This document shows, in pieces, positions 35,969 through 45,051 of a DNA stretch of 64,000 nucleotides. The stretch is from Paenibacillus endophyticus. Lineage in GTDB: Bacteria; Bacillota; Bacilli; Paenibacillales; Paenibacillaceae. The translations under genes and the position numbers were made by a program. The notes beneath the pieces were generated by a model that was not told where the DNA came from, made no database searches, and saw only the letters and a list, made by a program, of their open reading frames with translations. Position 1 is the stretch's first letter. Each line of letters begins with the position of its first letter. The DNA is taken from NCBI RefSeq assembly GCF_014192395.1, contig NZ_JACHXW010000006.1:186001-250000 (forward strand). The letters are read 5' to 3'.

Positions 35969-36871
35969 TTGAATCATGAATCACTGACGTATCGCATCTT
36001 CAAAGTAGGCAACGCGGCGCTGCTCACCCTGATCGTAGTCGCTATGGTGTTTCCGTATCTTAACGTTCTCGCATACGCGCTCAACGATCCCGTGGATTCG
36101 CAGTTCGGCGGCTTAACCTTTTATCCCAGAGAGCTGTCGTTCGCCAACTTCGAGATGCTGCTATCGAACTCGGCCATCATCCAATCGACGTTCATATCCG
36201 TGCTACGGGTCATAATAGGCACTGCCTTCGCCCTGCTCATTCAGTATACGAGCGCCTACGCATTCACGTTGAAGGGACTGCAGGGCAAAGGAGCCATATT
36301 GATTTTCCTGATGATCCCGATGTATTTCGGCGGCGGACTCATTCCCGTCTACCTGCTGTATTCCAAGATGCATCTGCTCAATAATTTCCTGGTCTATATT
36401 CTCCCGGTTTCGTTCAGCTTGTACAACATGGTCATCATCCGTTCGTTCTTGTATACCATCCCAGACAGTCTGGCCGAATCGGCCCGGATCGACGGAGCGA
36501 ACGAGTTTGTCATCATGCTGCGCATCTACGTGCCGTTATCGATGCCGATCCTTGCGGTTATGGCTTTATGGACGGCTGTTTATCACTGGAACGACTGGAC
36601 GACGACGCTTTATTTCGTCACGGATCAGAAGTTGAACACGTTGCAGTATATTCTGATGCAAATTCTGAAGGAGGGCGAGCGGATGGCGAGCATGTTCCAG
36701 GAGGCGATCCGGGCAGGAATCTCGTCCGGCATGAATACGCAGACTCAGGTGACGCCGCAGGCCATTCGCGCCGCCAATATCATATTGACGACGATCCCGA
36801 TCGTAATCGTGTATCCCTTTCTTCAGAAACACTTCGTCAAAGGCATTACGCTCGGAGCCGTTAAGGAATAG
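35969..36871 (+). CDS. ytcP: ABC sugar importer permease, YtcP type
   Basis: A 300-residue second permease with about six membrane segments and the EAA motif AESARIDGANEFVIMLRIYVPLS. It pairs with the LplB-type subunit. The ending KHFVKGITLGAVKE is characteristic of YtcP proteins. GGAGG precedes the TTG start. Likely co-transcribed with its neighbour. Confidence 0.92.
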   Translation: MNHESLTYRIFKVGNAALLTLIVVAMVFPYLNVLAYALNDPVDSQFGGLTFYPRELSFANFEMLLSNSAIIQSTFISVLRVIIGTAFALLIQYTSAYAFTLKGLQGKGAILIFLMIPMYFGGGLIPVYLLYSKMHLLNNFLVYILPVSFSLYNMVIIRSFLYTIPDSLAESARIDGANEFVIMLRIYVPLSMPILAVMALWTAVYHWNDWTTTLYFVTDQKLNTLQYILMQILKEGERMASMFQEAIRAGISSGMNTQTQVTPQAIRAANIILTTIPIVIVYPFLQKHFVKGITLGAVKE

Positions 36872-36945
36872 GGGCAAGGTGAACGGCTGTAGCCATCCTT
36901 GGCGGCGCAGCACGTTTCCTTCCTAGCATTAAGGCCCAGTATGGA

Positions 36946-36966
36946 GAAAACATGTTTTCATATAAT
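36946..36966 (+). promoter_or_regulatory. Palindrome next to a -10-like box, upstream of the lipoprotein gene
   Basis: GAAAACATGTTTTC (36946-36959) is a perfect 14-bp palindrome directly followed by TATAAT (36961-36966). A second inverted repeat, ATGCCGGAT (36987) / ATTCGGCAT (37028), lies between it and the gene. This may be a separate regulated promoter for the solute-binding gene. Confidence 0.35.
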
Positions 36967-37071
36967 TCAAGATCAACCACGGTATGATGCCGGATTTGGT
37001 ATGATGAAATATAAACCGCATGCACAGATTCGGCATGATATAGATGCAAATTCATTCTAGGGGGAGTAAGT

Positions 37072-39045
37072 ATGAAATTACGGACGCGCAATGTGGTTAT
37101 GTTGACTACGGCCGCAGCCCTGCTGATGTCGCTGGCGGCGGGCTGTACGAACGGAGGCAACGGCGGAGAAGGAACGACGGCTCCGACCAACGCGACAAAT
37201 GAAAACGTTTCCGAGGAAAAAGCTTATTATGACATGTACGATGCGGTGACCGACAGCTCCGAGCTGCCGGACTGGACGGGCAAACAGCTCAAACTGAAGA
37301 TCTGGTACGCCCACGGTACGGGAGACGCCAAACGGCCGGTGCCTACGGAGGATATCGTCAGTCCGGAGATTAAGCGGGTAACAGGCATCGAGATCGACAA
37401 GGACGGCTCGTTCGACAACGGCGGGCAAGCGATCGACGTGAAGCTCGGTATGATCAACGCGGCGAGCGACTGGCCCGAGCTTGCGTTCGTCACCGACTCC
37501 GGCATGGGGAGCCTTAAGGACATGTTCGCAGCAGGCAAAGCCTATGATCTGACGGAGGCGATCGAGAAGTATGCCCCGAACCTGCAGAAGCGCCTGAACT
37601 TTGAGACGTTCCCTTACGTCAAACGTTTCTCAACCAACAACGATCAGGACGGAAGCATCTATTCGTTCCCGACTCAGATGGGGGATCCTGACCGTTCGCT
37701 CAAAATCATGGATCCATCGTTCGTTACTCCGAACGCGCTCGAAGGCACGGACCAATTCATCTGGGTGCGTGATGATCTTTTGAAGAAGCTGTATCCGGAG
37801 GCCAAGACGCAGGACGAGATTGATGCGCTGTTCGTCGAGAAGGGCGGCAAGTTCAGCAGAGAAGATATCTACGACGTTCCGGTTGAGACGACGGAAGACT
37901 TCACGAAACTGCTGTACGATATGCAGCAATTAATCAAGACCGAGAACATTACGGAGAACGGCAAGCCGGTCGAGGTAAGCTACGCATTCGGAGGTCAAGA
38001 CAACTGGGGTACGCTGGCTGTTCTGTCCAACCTGTACGGCCGCATGCCGAAAGGCAGCAACTACTTCACCTACTTCGACAAAGAGACGCAGCAGATCGAA
38101 TTTATGTTTAAGCAGCCATTCTTCAAAAATATCGTCCAGGACTTCAACAAGCTTGTACGCGACAAGGTGATGGATCCGAACTCGCTCGTCGAGAACAACG
38201 CGATGCATTTGGAGAAAATCAACAACGGCCAATACGCAGTTGCCTATCTGTATGATCAGCCGGACGAGAACGTGATGAAAGCCGCCGGCAAAAGCTATCG
38301 CTACCGCAAGGTATTCCTTGATTCTCCGGTCAACACGGCAAAATTTATTTCGCCGATGGGCGGCGTCAAAAACAATATCGGCGTCGTGATCTTCAAGGAC
38401 AGCGTGAAGGAAGAGGATTTGCCGCAGGTTGTCCGTTTCTTGGACTACATGGTATCCGAGATCGGCGAGAAAATGTACACTTGGGGACCAAAGAGCGCCG
38501 GTCTGTTCGACGAAGTAGATGGCAAACGCGTGTTCAAGGACAAAGAGCTCGAGGATGCCATGGTTTACAACAAGGACAACGGCAAATCGCTCCATTACAA
38601 CTTGGCGAACACGAGACTGGCATCGACGAACGTTTACGGCGGCGGCTGGCCTTATTATCCGACCTACATGTGGGGCGGCTCGAACGTATCGCCGTTCTAC
38701 AGCTACGAACGTGTCTTATCGCCCTCCGAGGCAAGAAACTTCTTCGATCCGGGCAATTTGCCTAACAATTCGTATTCGGATCTAGGCATACCGATCAATA
38801 ATGACATGCAGATTTGGAACTTCTTCGGTGTAGTACCGGAATCCGACCAATTCTGGAAAGGCCGCGACGCCTTCGAGAAGGCATTGACCAAGACGCTTGC
38901 AGCCCGCGACGACGCGCATTTCGAAGAGCTGTGGAAGCAGTTCAGCGAAATCGCTGAGAAGAATGGCGGCAACGAGGATTTAAGGAAAAAGATCGACGAC
39001 TATTTCAAACTGGCGAACAAAGATCAGCTTGATGCGCTGAAATAA
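37072..39045 (+). CDS. Solute-binding lipoprotein of the LplA/LipO-type importer
   Basis: A 657-residue extracellular binding protein. The lipobox LMSLAAGC gives lipidated Cys25, followed by a Gly/Thr-rich linker. The body is the large type 1 solute-binding fold used with LplB/YtcP permeases (for example AASDWPELAFVTDSG, and ending KIDDYFKLANKDQ). It would capture the oligosaccharide made by the two beta-helix enzymes and hand it to the permeases at 35008 and 35969. It is somewhat longer than typical LplA proteins. GGGGGAG precedes the ATG. A hairpin without a T-run follows at 39053. Confidence 0.9.
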   Translation: MKLRTRNVVMLTTAAALLMSLAAGCTNGGNGGEGTTAPTNATNENVSEEKAYYDMYDAVTDSSELPDWTGKQLKLKIWYAHGTGDAKRPVPTEDIVSPEIKRVTGIEIDKDGSFDNGGQAIDVKLGMINAASDWPELAFVTDSGMGSLKDMFAAGKAYDLTEAIEKYAPNLQKRLNFETFPYVKRFSTNNDQDGSIYSFPTQMGDPDRSLKIMDPSFVTPNALEGTDQFIWVRDDLLKKLYPEAKTQDEIDALFVEKGGKFSREDIYDVPVETTEDFTKLLYDMQQLIKTENITENGKPVEVSYAFGGQDNWGTLAVLSNLYGRMPKGSNYFTYFDKETQQIEFMFKQPFFKNIVQDFNKLVRDKVMDPNSLVENNAMHLEKINNGQYAVAYLYDQPDENVMKAAGKSYRYRKVFLDSPVNTAKFISPMGGVKNNIGVVIFKDSVKEEDLPQVVRFLDYMVSEIGEKMYTWGPKSAGLFDEVDGKRVFKDKELEDAMVYNKDNGKSLHYNLANTRLASTNVYGGGWPYYPTYMWGGSNVSPFYSYERVLSPSEARNFFDPGNLPNNSYSDLGIPINNDMQIWNFFGVVPESDQFWKGRDAFEKALTKTLAARDDAHFEELWKQFSEIAEKNGGNEDLRKKIDDYFKLANKDQLDALK

Positions 39046-39052
39046 GGAACTA

Positions 39053-39099
39053 CCCCCGGTTTATCGATCGGCCAAAGCGGCTTGATGGATAACCGGGGG
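39053..39099 (+). other. Intra-operon hairpin between the binding protein and beta-helix genes
   Basis: CCCCCGGTTTATC (39053-39065) pairs with GGATAACCGGGGG (39087-39099) with one bulge and no T-run. This is a typical mRNA-stabilising or processing hairpin that keeps the binding-protein message more abundant than the downstream gene. Confidence 0.55.
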
Positions 39100-39163
39100 A
39101 TTCTATACGACATCTTGGTAACCGCTTACATATTTAAAAAACCATTTTGTCAGGAGGCTAATT

Positions 39164-42100
39164 ATGTACGCTTGTTTTGGAAGTTCCCTACGAAACAGCT
39201 TGTCCCGATTGTTGGTTATGGCCATGTTATTGACGCTGGTAGCCGTTCTCGACGTTCGCACGGCCTATGCCGCGGACGCGCCTGAGATTCACCGGATGTC
39301 GGACGCCGTGCAGGCAGGCAAGACATTTACGATCACCGGCTGGGACATGACGGCAGCCTCGCAGGATGTAGCGATCAAGCTGGATTCGACGAACACGTCT
39401 CCGGCTACGCCGCCTGGCGATGCCTTGCACCCGACCATAATTCAGAGCGATCGCAAAGGGAATTACGTCACCGTAACGATGCCTGACGGCGCAACCGCCG
39501 GCGTCTATAATGTTTGGGTCAAAAACGCGACAGGCTGGAGCGCTCCGGCCAAGATCAATACGGCTCGCGCGATCTGGATCTCCGAGAAGCAAGCTTGGTC
39601 CGGCCAAAAAATAACGATCGTCGGACGTAACTTCGCGGGGTCCGAGTTCGGAGCGGGCAACGGAACCGCCGTACGTTTAAAGAACAGCTCGAACACGGTG
39701 AATCAGACCATATCAGCCAGCAATGCGTACATGGCCGAGTTCTCCGTCTCGTCCGGCACGCCGCTAGGCACTTACGACGTCGAAATTTCGAACGACAGCG
39801 GCGTTCACTGGAGCAAGCCGAGCAGCGGACAGCAGCTGCAAGTCGTCTCCGTGGGAAGCGATCCGCTTGGGCTTGGCGTCGCTTGGGCGGGCAACTTCAA
39901 CTGGGCGAACCAGGTGAATGCAAGCTCGTACGGCGCGACCCCGAACAGCGGCGTCGACGAAACCGCCGACATTCAGGCTGCCATCGACGCTGTGGGTGCG
40001 AATCCGAACGGAGGCGTCGTCTATCTGGCCGACGGTACGTATCGGATCACGTCCTTGCATCTCTCGCGTAAAGTGGTGCTGCGAGGTCAAAGCCGCGCAG
40101 GCACGATTCTGCAGTATATCGGGACGGGCGGCGTCTCCGCTATCGATAGCAAAACGAACTTCGGTCAGGTCGGCATTGCCAATCTGACGGTGACGATCGC
40201 GCCAGGCCACGCGAGCCGGCCGGACATTTTCCTGATCCTCGGTTCTCCGTGGGAGGTATTGGACGGAAGCGGCAATCCGACCTATCCGGCGGGAAATGTA
40301 TTGCAGCGCACGGCCGAGCAAATGTTCCTTAAAGGCGTGAAGATCGACTATGATCTTGGCACGAATGGCGCGCCCGGGCAGCGCGGCTTCCCAATGATGA
40401 CGCTTGGCAAGGAACGTTTTCTAGTTGCGGACAGCGACTTCCGCGGTTTTGCGGGTTACGCCCATAACTATGTCAACCAATATTCTTCGTTTACGAACTC
40501 GTATATGGAATTCAGCTTCGGCGTCTACGTCAATACGGCGGAATATTACGTCGCGACGGGTAACACCCTCATCGGACATACCGCCGTCAATGCCGAAAAA
40601 CACGGGTTGTCGGTACGCGCCAACAACTACTTGGCGGACAATACGATTATCGGCATGCGCTCCGTGGCGAGCGGGCTTGTCGACGGACACGATAACGATG
40701 GGGAAGCGATCATGTCGGAAGCGCCGGGCGGTTATTTCAACTACGGCACGGTCAGCTCCGCAAGCGGACTTAGCGTCACGGTCAGCGCGGATCGCGCGTT
40801 GATCGCTCCAACCGTCATGTACAGTTATCCCGCCATTCAGATCATCGACGGGACTGGGCTTGGACAATTGCGCAGAGTAACGGGCATCTCCGGCAACACG
40901 ATTACGGTCGACAAGGCTTGGGACAAAATGCCGGACAGCACGAGCAAATGGACGCTCATTACGCCTAACGAACATACGACCGCCTACAATAATACGATTA
41001 CCGATAACGACAAAGGCATCTGGCTGTTCGGCAATGCATACGACAGCGTAGTGGCCAACAATACGTTCCTGGATTCGGAAGGCGTCTTTATCTGGAGCGT
41101 GAATGTCAAAAACGCGAACGAATCCAACTTGTCGCCCAATTACTTCAACAGGGTGAGCGGCAACGTCCTGACGGGCGTTTCCCCGCTTAGCAAAAACTCG
41201 GGCGTGGGAGTCGCGTCGGAGCGATTCGACAACGGCGGCGGCCATTATCTCGCCGTGCAAGCATTCGGCAACGAGTTCAGGGGCAACGACCTGACAGGTA
41301 CGAACGAAACGCCTGTGGGCAACAGCATTACCGAAGCGCCGGCTTACAACACCGGCATCTACATCTCCACGGCGGATATTGGATATTACGACGGCAACAA
41401 CGACGTGACGGTATCGGGAGATACGACAAACACGATCGTTGAGGACAACACGGTCCGCAACAAACAATACGCGGTCACATTGACTCATAGCAGCTATGGA
41501 ACGGTTCTAGCAGGAAACAAAACCGCAAACGTAACCAGCGCCTTCGTTAACAATACCGGCGCGCACAATACGTACAATGCCAACAATGCCGGGTCCGCGG
41601 CTTCTCAATCGACCGTTGCAGCTCCTACTTTCACGCCGGCAGCTGGCGCGTACAGCGCGCCGCAAACTGTGACGATTGCTTCGTCGACGACCGGAGCGAC
41701 GATCCGTTACACGACGGACGGCAGCACGCCGAATGCGAATTCGCCAATCTACCGAGCGCCGTTGACCGTAACGCCGCCGCAGACCGTCAAAGCGATCGCG
41801 AGCAAAGCGGGCATGCTGAAGTCGGCGGTTTCGACGGCTGCGTACACGGCTTCGGGCGGCGGCGGAACGGTGACGCTGCAAGCGGAAAGCTATGACGACA
41901 TGAACGGCATCGTCAATTTCGGCTCTACAATCGGCGATCTTCATAACGGCGATTGGATCAAGTTTAGCAACGTGAACCTGGGAAGCGGGTTTGCAACGCT
42001 GCGGACACGGTTCACGAACGGGGACGTATCGGCCAAGACAGCCGAGATACGGCTGGACAGTCTGTCGGGGACGCTGATCGGCACGATCTCGACGCCGCCG

Positions 42101-42592
42101 ACGGGAGGCTGGAGCAATTGGACTGAAACAGTGAGCTCGCTCACCGGGGCTAGCGGCACGCATGATATATATATCCAATTTTCCGGCATGACCGATTTCG
42201 ACTGGTTCCGGTTCGAGGACAGCGTCAGCGCTCCGACGCCGGTTACGATCCAAGCGGAGAGCTATAGCAGCAGCAATAGCGTCTCCAACTACGTATCGAC
42301 GATCGGCGGACTGAATCCGGGCTCATGGGTGAAGTATAGCAGCGTCGATCTCGGGAGCGGCTTCTCGCAGATGAAATTCAGATTCACGAACGGCGAATCC
42401 ACGACCAAGACGGCTGCCGTGCGCTTGGACAGCTTGACCGGTACGCAGATCGCGACCATTACAACGCCTGCTACAGGCGGCTGGAGCAATTGGACGGAAG
42501 GAACGGCTTCGCTTACGGGAGCGAGCGGCATCCACGATATTTATATTTTGTTCTCGGGCGCGACCGACTTTGACTGGTTCCGATTCGAGTAA
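39164..42592 (+). CDS. Secreted beta-helix enzyme with chitobiase-like and two CBM6-like domains (1142 aa)
   Basis: Exported protein (signal peptide ending VRTAYA) preceded by AGGAGG. Two IPT-like domains (about 40-230) lead into DPLGLGVAWAGNFNW and the Pectate_lyase_3 beta-helix from about 258 (YGATPNSGVDETADI, then GGVVYLADGTYRI), with right-handed helix coils to about 800. A chitobiase-like C-terminal domain (about 819-896; TIRYTTDGSTPNANSPIY) is followed by two CBM6-like carbohydrate-binding modules (about 902-1020 and 1025-1142) that each end in TDFDWFRFE. The IPT-to-helix part is clearly paralogous to the SLH-anchored protein at 25806, sharing DPLGLGVAWA. This one is released or held by its binding modules rather than wall-anchored. 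Likely a lyase or glycosidase; the substrate is not evident. Confidence 0.85.
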   Translation: MYACFGSSLRNSLSRLLVMAMLLTLVAVLDVRTAYAADAPEIHRMSDAVQAGKTFTITGWDMTAASQDVAIKLDSTNTSPATPPGDALHPTIIQSDRKGNYVTVTMPDGATAGVYNVWVKNATGWSAPAKINTARAIWISEKQAWSGQKITIVGRNFAGSEFGAGNGTAVRLKNSSNTVNQTISASNAYMAEFSVSSGTPLGTYDVEISNDSGVHWSKPSSGQQLQVVSVGSDPLGLGVAWAGNFNWANQVNASSYGATPNSGVDETADIQAAIDAVGANPNGGVVYLADGTYRITSLHLSRKVVLRGQSRAGTILQYIGTGGVSAIDSKTNFGQVGIANLTVTIAPGHASRPDIFLILGSPWEVLDGSGNPTYPAGNVLQRTAEQMFLKGVKIDYDLGTNGAPGQRGFPMMTLGKERFLVADSDFRGFAGYAHNYVNQYSSFTNSYMEFSFGVYVNTAEYYVATGNTLIGHTAVNAEKHGLSVRANNYLADNTIIGMRSVASGLVDGHDNDGEAIMSEAPGGYFNYGTVSSASGLSVTVSADRALIAPTVMYSYPAIQIIDGTGLGQLRRVTGISGNTITVDKAWDKMPDSTSKWTLITPNEHTTAYNNTITDNDKGIWLFGNAYDSVVANNTFLDSEGVFIWSVNVKNANESNLSPNYFNRVSGNVLTGVSPLSKNSGVGVASERFDNGGGHYLAVQAFGNEFRGNDLTGTNETPVGNSITEAPAYNTGIYISTADIGYYDGNNDVTVSGDTTNTIVEDNTVRNKQYAVTLTHSSYGTVLAGNKTANVTSAFVNNTGAHNTYNANNAGSAASQSTVAAPTFTPAAGAYSAPQTVTIASSTTGATIRYTTDGSTPNANSPIYRAPLTVTPPQTVKAIASKAGMLKSAVSTAAYTASGGGGTVTLQAESYDDMNGIVNFGSTIGDLHNGDWIKFSNVNLGSGFATLRTRFTNGDVSAKTAEIRLDSLSGTLIGTISTPPTGGWSNWTETVSSLTGASGTHDIYIQFSGMTDFDWFRFEDSVSAPTPVTIQAESYSSSNSVSNYVSTIGGLNPGSWVKYSSVDLGSGFSQMKFRFTNGESTTKTAAVRLDSLTGTQIATITTPATGGWSNWTEGTASLTGASGIHDIYILFSGATDFDWFRFE

Positions 42593-42606
42593 GGGAGAAA
42601 AAAACG

Positions 42607-44802
42607 ATGACAATGGCACCTATAATGCTGCTGATCGACACTTCGATGGCGGCTCAACCTGACAGCATACGGCTTGCCGTTGCGGACATCGCGGGAAAGG
42701 GATTCGACGCGATTGCGCTTGAATTTCGGAATTGCAGCTATAGCGAATTCGACGAGATCGGCCAAAGGGCCATGCGCACGACGGAGGAGGAGGCCCGAAA
42801 GCACGGCCTCGCCTTCATCCAGATTATACCCTGGCCGGGATTGCGGCTCCTCAAGCGTTATCCCGAGGCCAGACAAAAGTGGATAAGTGAGCACGCGGGC
42901 ACCATTAGAAACGGCAAGCTCGAGATCAGGGTGAACGATCTCGAGTCTGCCGGGCATATTGATATGCGGCCGGTATACGAAGGAATCGCCAAAGCGTTTC
43001 TCATCAAGCGGGAAGGGGGAATCATTCGGGAGGCAAAAGATATTACCGCGGAATTGCGGGATGTCTCCCTCGCCATAACGAGCCGCTCCGATCTGAGCGG
43101 AACGTACGGCGTGGACGGCGAAGTGCTGCTGTATGCGTCCTACTCCACCGATTACCCCGATTACGCGAGTCCCAACATGACCGAGTCCATTGACGAAACG
43201 CTTGCTTGTTATCGGGGAATGAAGCTTGACGGCTTCGCCATGGACGAATTCGGGGCCGGCAGTAAGAAGGAAGACGTCTACCTGGGCGGAGCGGCTTTTT
43301 TGGAAGCATTTCGCCAGAGCTTCGGCTATGACTTTCTCGATCGAATCTATTTGATGCAGCACGAAGCGGGGGATGAGCGCTCGGGCAAGCTCCGTTACGA
43401 CTATTACAACTTGACGGTGGATCTGACGTACCGGATCCAAAAGCAGGTGAAGGAGCGATACGAAGAGCAGCACGGCCAAGCTTCCTTTAAGGGATTCCAC
43501 AGCACGTGGTGGGGCGAAGGAAACTCCGGCGATTTGTGGGCGGGCAATATCGACTACTTTAAGCTGACGGAAAATCTGAGCGGAGGGTTCGTCGATTCGC
43601 AATACGATGCGGAGCGCACGATGCTCTCCATGACGATGCTCGCGGAGTCGCTTGCGAAATATTCGGACAGCGGCCTGGCGTACAACATGTGCTGGGATCG
43701 CGAACCGACCACCGGAAAGATGAACTATTACCATCGCTTGCTTGCCGCCCGCAACGTCCGCTGGGTCGCCCATGCTTACGGGCATTCCGGTCCATTCGGC
43801 CCCGGCTATCCGCATCACCCCACTTGGGAGATGACGAGGCGTTGTGTCGCCATGCAAAAGGCGATGCAGCGATTTGTAGGCAAAGCCGTCAGCCGTCCGC
43901 GGGTCGCCATGATGTACGTATGGGAATCGGTCGCCCATCGTAACGATCCGTTTATGCACTACCATCGTCTGAGCATGAAGGCGCTTCTGCATAAGCTGAT
44001 GCTGCGTCACGTGGAGATCGATGTCGTGCCTACCTTCGAAGAAGATCTCTCGCGTTATGACGCGTTGATCGTGCTTTGGCCGGCCATGTTGCCGGAGGCA
44101 ACATGGGAGAGAATTAGGCGCTATGACGAAATGTCTGGGAAGCGTCTGATCTTTATCGGCCCGCCTGCGGCTTGCACGACGGAGGGCAGGGATATTTCCG
44201 CCGAGTTTGCGGAGCTAACTGGAACGGAGGTCCACGGGTGCGCTAGCGGTGATAGGCGTAGGGCGCAAGCGCCTCTCGAGACCGAATATCCGGGAGAATA
44301 CGAATACGTCGCTTGGGATCTCTGGTTTACGAATGACCGAATTCCAATGAAATGTTTCCCCCTATCCATTGTGGGTGGCGCTGGCGATGCCAAGGTAATA
44401 ATCAGGCATGACGATCTGCCCATCGCAGCGCGAAAAGGCAATGTCGACTATTATGCGTTCGAGCTGCCGCTCACGCCTTATTGCGATTCCCTGCTGCATG
44501 AGCTGGAAGGATACAAGGAACTGCAGCTGCCTCCCAACATGCTCTCCAAAACCTCTTATGACGATGACGGAACCATACTGACGTTGATGCCGCAGCTGGG
44601 CGGAGAGTTAAATGTATCGTTCCGCTATGCAGGCATCGGGTTTGAGATTCGCGGCGGCGGACTTGTCGGCCTCCGGATCCTGAGCGGACGTTTGTCGGCG
44701 GCGATCAGCGAGGAAGGAGCGGAGCTGTACGTGAACGGGGAGCGGGTAGATGAATCGTTGATCGAGAGGGTTGATAGGCTGACGCCGAAGTTTAGCAGCT
44801 AG
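42607..44802 (+). CDS. Putative cytoplasmic glycosidase-like TIM-barrel protein (731 aa)
   Basis: No signal peptide. The N-terminal half reads like a clan GH-A type TIM barrel: YSEFDEIGQRAM, then GFAMDEFG (about 211) and STWWGEG (about 298), with acidic residues where catalytic residues usually sit. Residues about 430-540 (RPRVAMMYVWES, then EEDLSRYDALIVLWPAMLPEATW and IFIGPPAA) look like the class I amidotransferase-like domain found behind GH42-type barrels. It lies 14 bases after the secreted beta-helix enzyme, so it probably acts on the imported oligosaccharide. I do not recognise the exact family; a GH42-like or uncharacterised glycosidase is my best guess. A strong terminator follows. 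Confidence 0.6.
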   Translation: MTMAPIMLLIDTSMAAQPDSIRLAVADIAGKGFDAIALEFRNCSYSEFDEIGQRAMRTTEEEARKHGLAFIQIIPWPGLRLLKRYPEARQKWISEHAGTIRNGKLEIRVNDLESAGHIDMRPVYEGIAKAFLIKREGGIIREAKDITAELRDVSLAITSRSDLSGTYGVDGEVLLYASYSTDYPDYASPNMTESIDETLACYRGMKLDGFAMDEFGAGSKKEDVYLGGAAFLEAFRQSFGYDFLDRIYLMQHEAGDERSGKLRYDYYNLTVDLTYRIQKQVKERYEEQHGQASFKGFHSTWWGEGNSGDLWAGNIDYFKLTENLSGGFVDSQYDAERTMLSMTMLAESLAKYSDSGLAYNMCWDREPTTGKMNYYHRLLAARNVRWVAHAYGHSGPFGPGYPHHPTWEMTRRCVAMQKAMQRFVGKAVSRPRVAMMYVWESVAHRNDPFMHYHRLSMKALLHKLMLRHVEIDVVPTFEEDLSRYDALIVLWPAMLPEATWERIRRYDEMSGKRLIFIGPPAACTTEGRDISAEFAELTGTEVHGCASGDRRRAQAPLETEYPGEYEYVAWDLWFTNDRIPMKCFPLSIVGGAGDAKVIIRHDDLPIAARKGNVDYYAFELPLTPYCDSLLHELEGYKELQLPPNMLSKTSYDDDGTILTLMPQLGGELNVSFRYAGIGFEIRGGGLVGLRILSGRLSAAISEEGAELYVNGERVDESLIERVDRLTPKFSS

Positions 44803-44828
44803 CGGCTAGACCAGCAATGTGAAAAATG

Positions 44829-44872
44829 AAAAGCCGGCTTTCCATCCGCATGCGGACGGGAGTCGGCTTTTT
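44829..44872 (+). terminator. Bidirectional terminator ending the carbohydrate locus
   Basis: AAAAGCCGGCT pairs with AGTCGGCTTTTT around an inner CCGCATGCGG palindrome. It closes the + strand locus and could also stop the convergent dus transcript. Confidence 0.8.
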
Positions 44873-44976
44873 ATTGCTGGCCCGATCGAAGCGGGGACGT
44901 TGCGTACGCGCTAGAATCGCCGGACTCCTCCTATCGTTATAATAGAGACATCTATAACGGAGATTGAAGGCCGCTT

Positions 44977-45051
44977 GTGGGGAATAAGCTGTTCTGGATC
45001 GTGCTGCTGATCATATGCCTCATTCTAATTCTTGATCTAAAAAAGGCATGA
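44977..45051 (+). CDS. Possible 24-residue membrane peptide
   Basis: GTG 44977 opens a 24-codon frame encoding [20 protein letters not shown] plus LKKA: a short head, one hydrophobic helix and a basic tail. GAAGG lies about 7 bases upstream, and a TATAAT box at 44938 could be a -10, though no -35 is clear. It runs into the 3' end of the convergent dus gene. It may be a real small membrane protein or the start of a gene cut off by a rearrangement. Support is weak. Confidence 0.3.
   Translation: MGNKLFWIVLLIICLILILDLKKA

Noticed and set aside
40421..44010. Long minus-strand open frames opposite the CBM6 beta-helix and glycosidase-like genes (for example 40421-41488 and 42541-44010)
   Set aside because: They lie fully inside well-supported + strand genes in GC-rich DNA, where stop codons are rare in antisense frames. 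They show no domain, start signal or family pattern.
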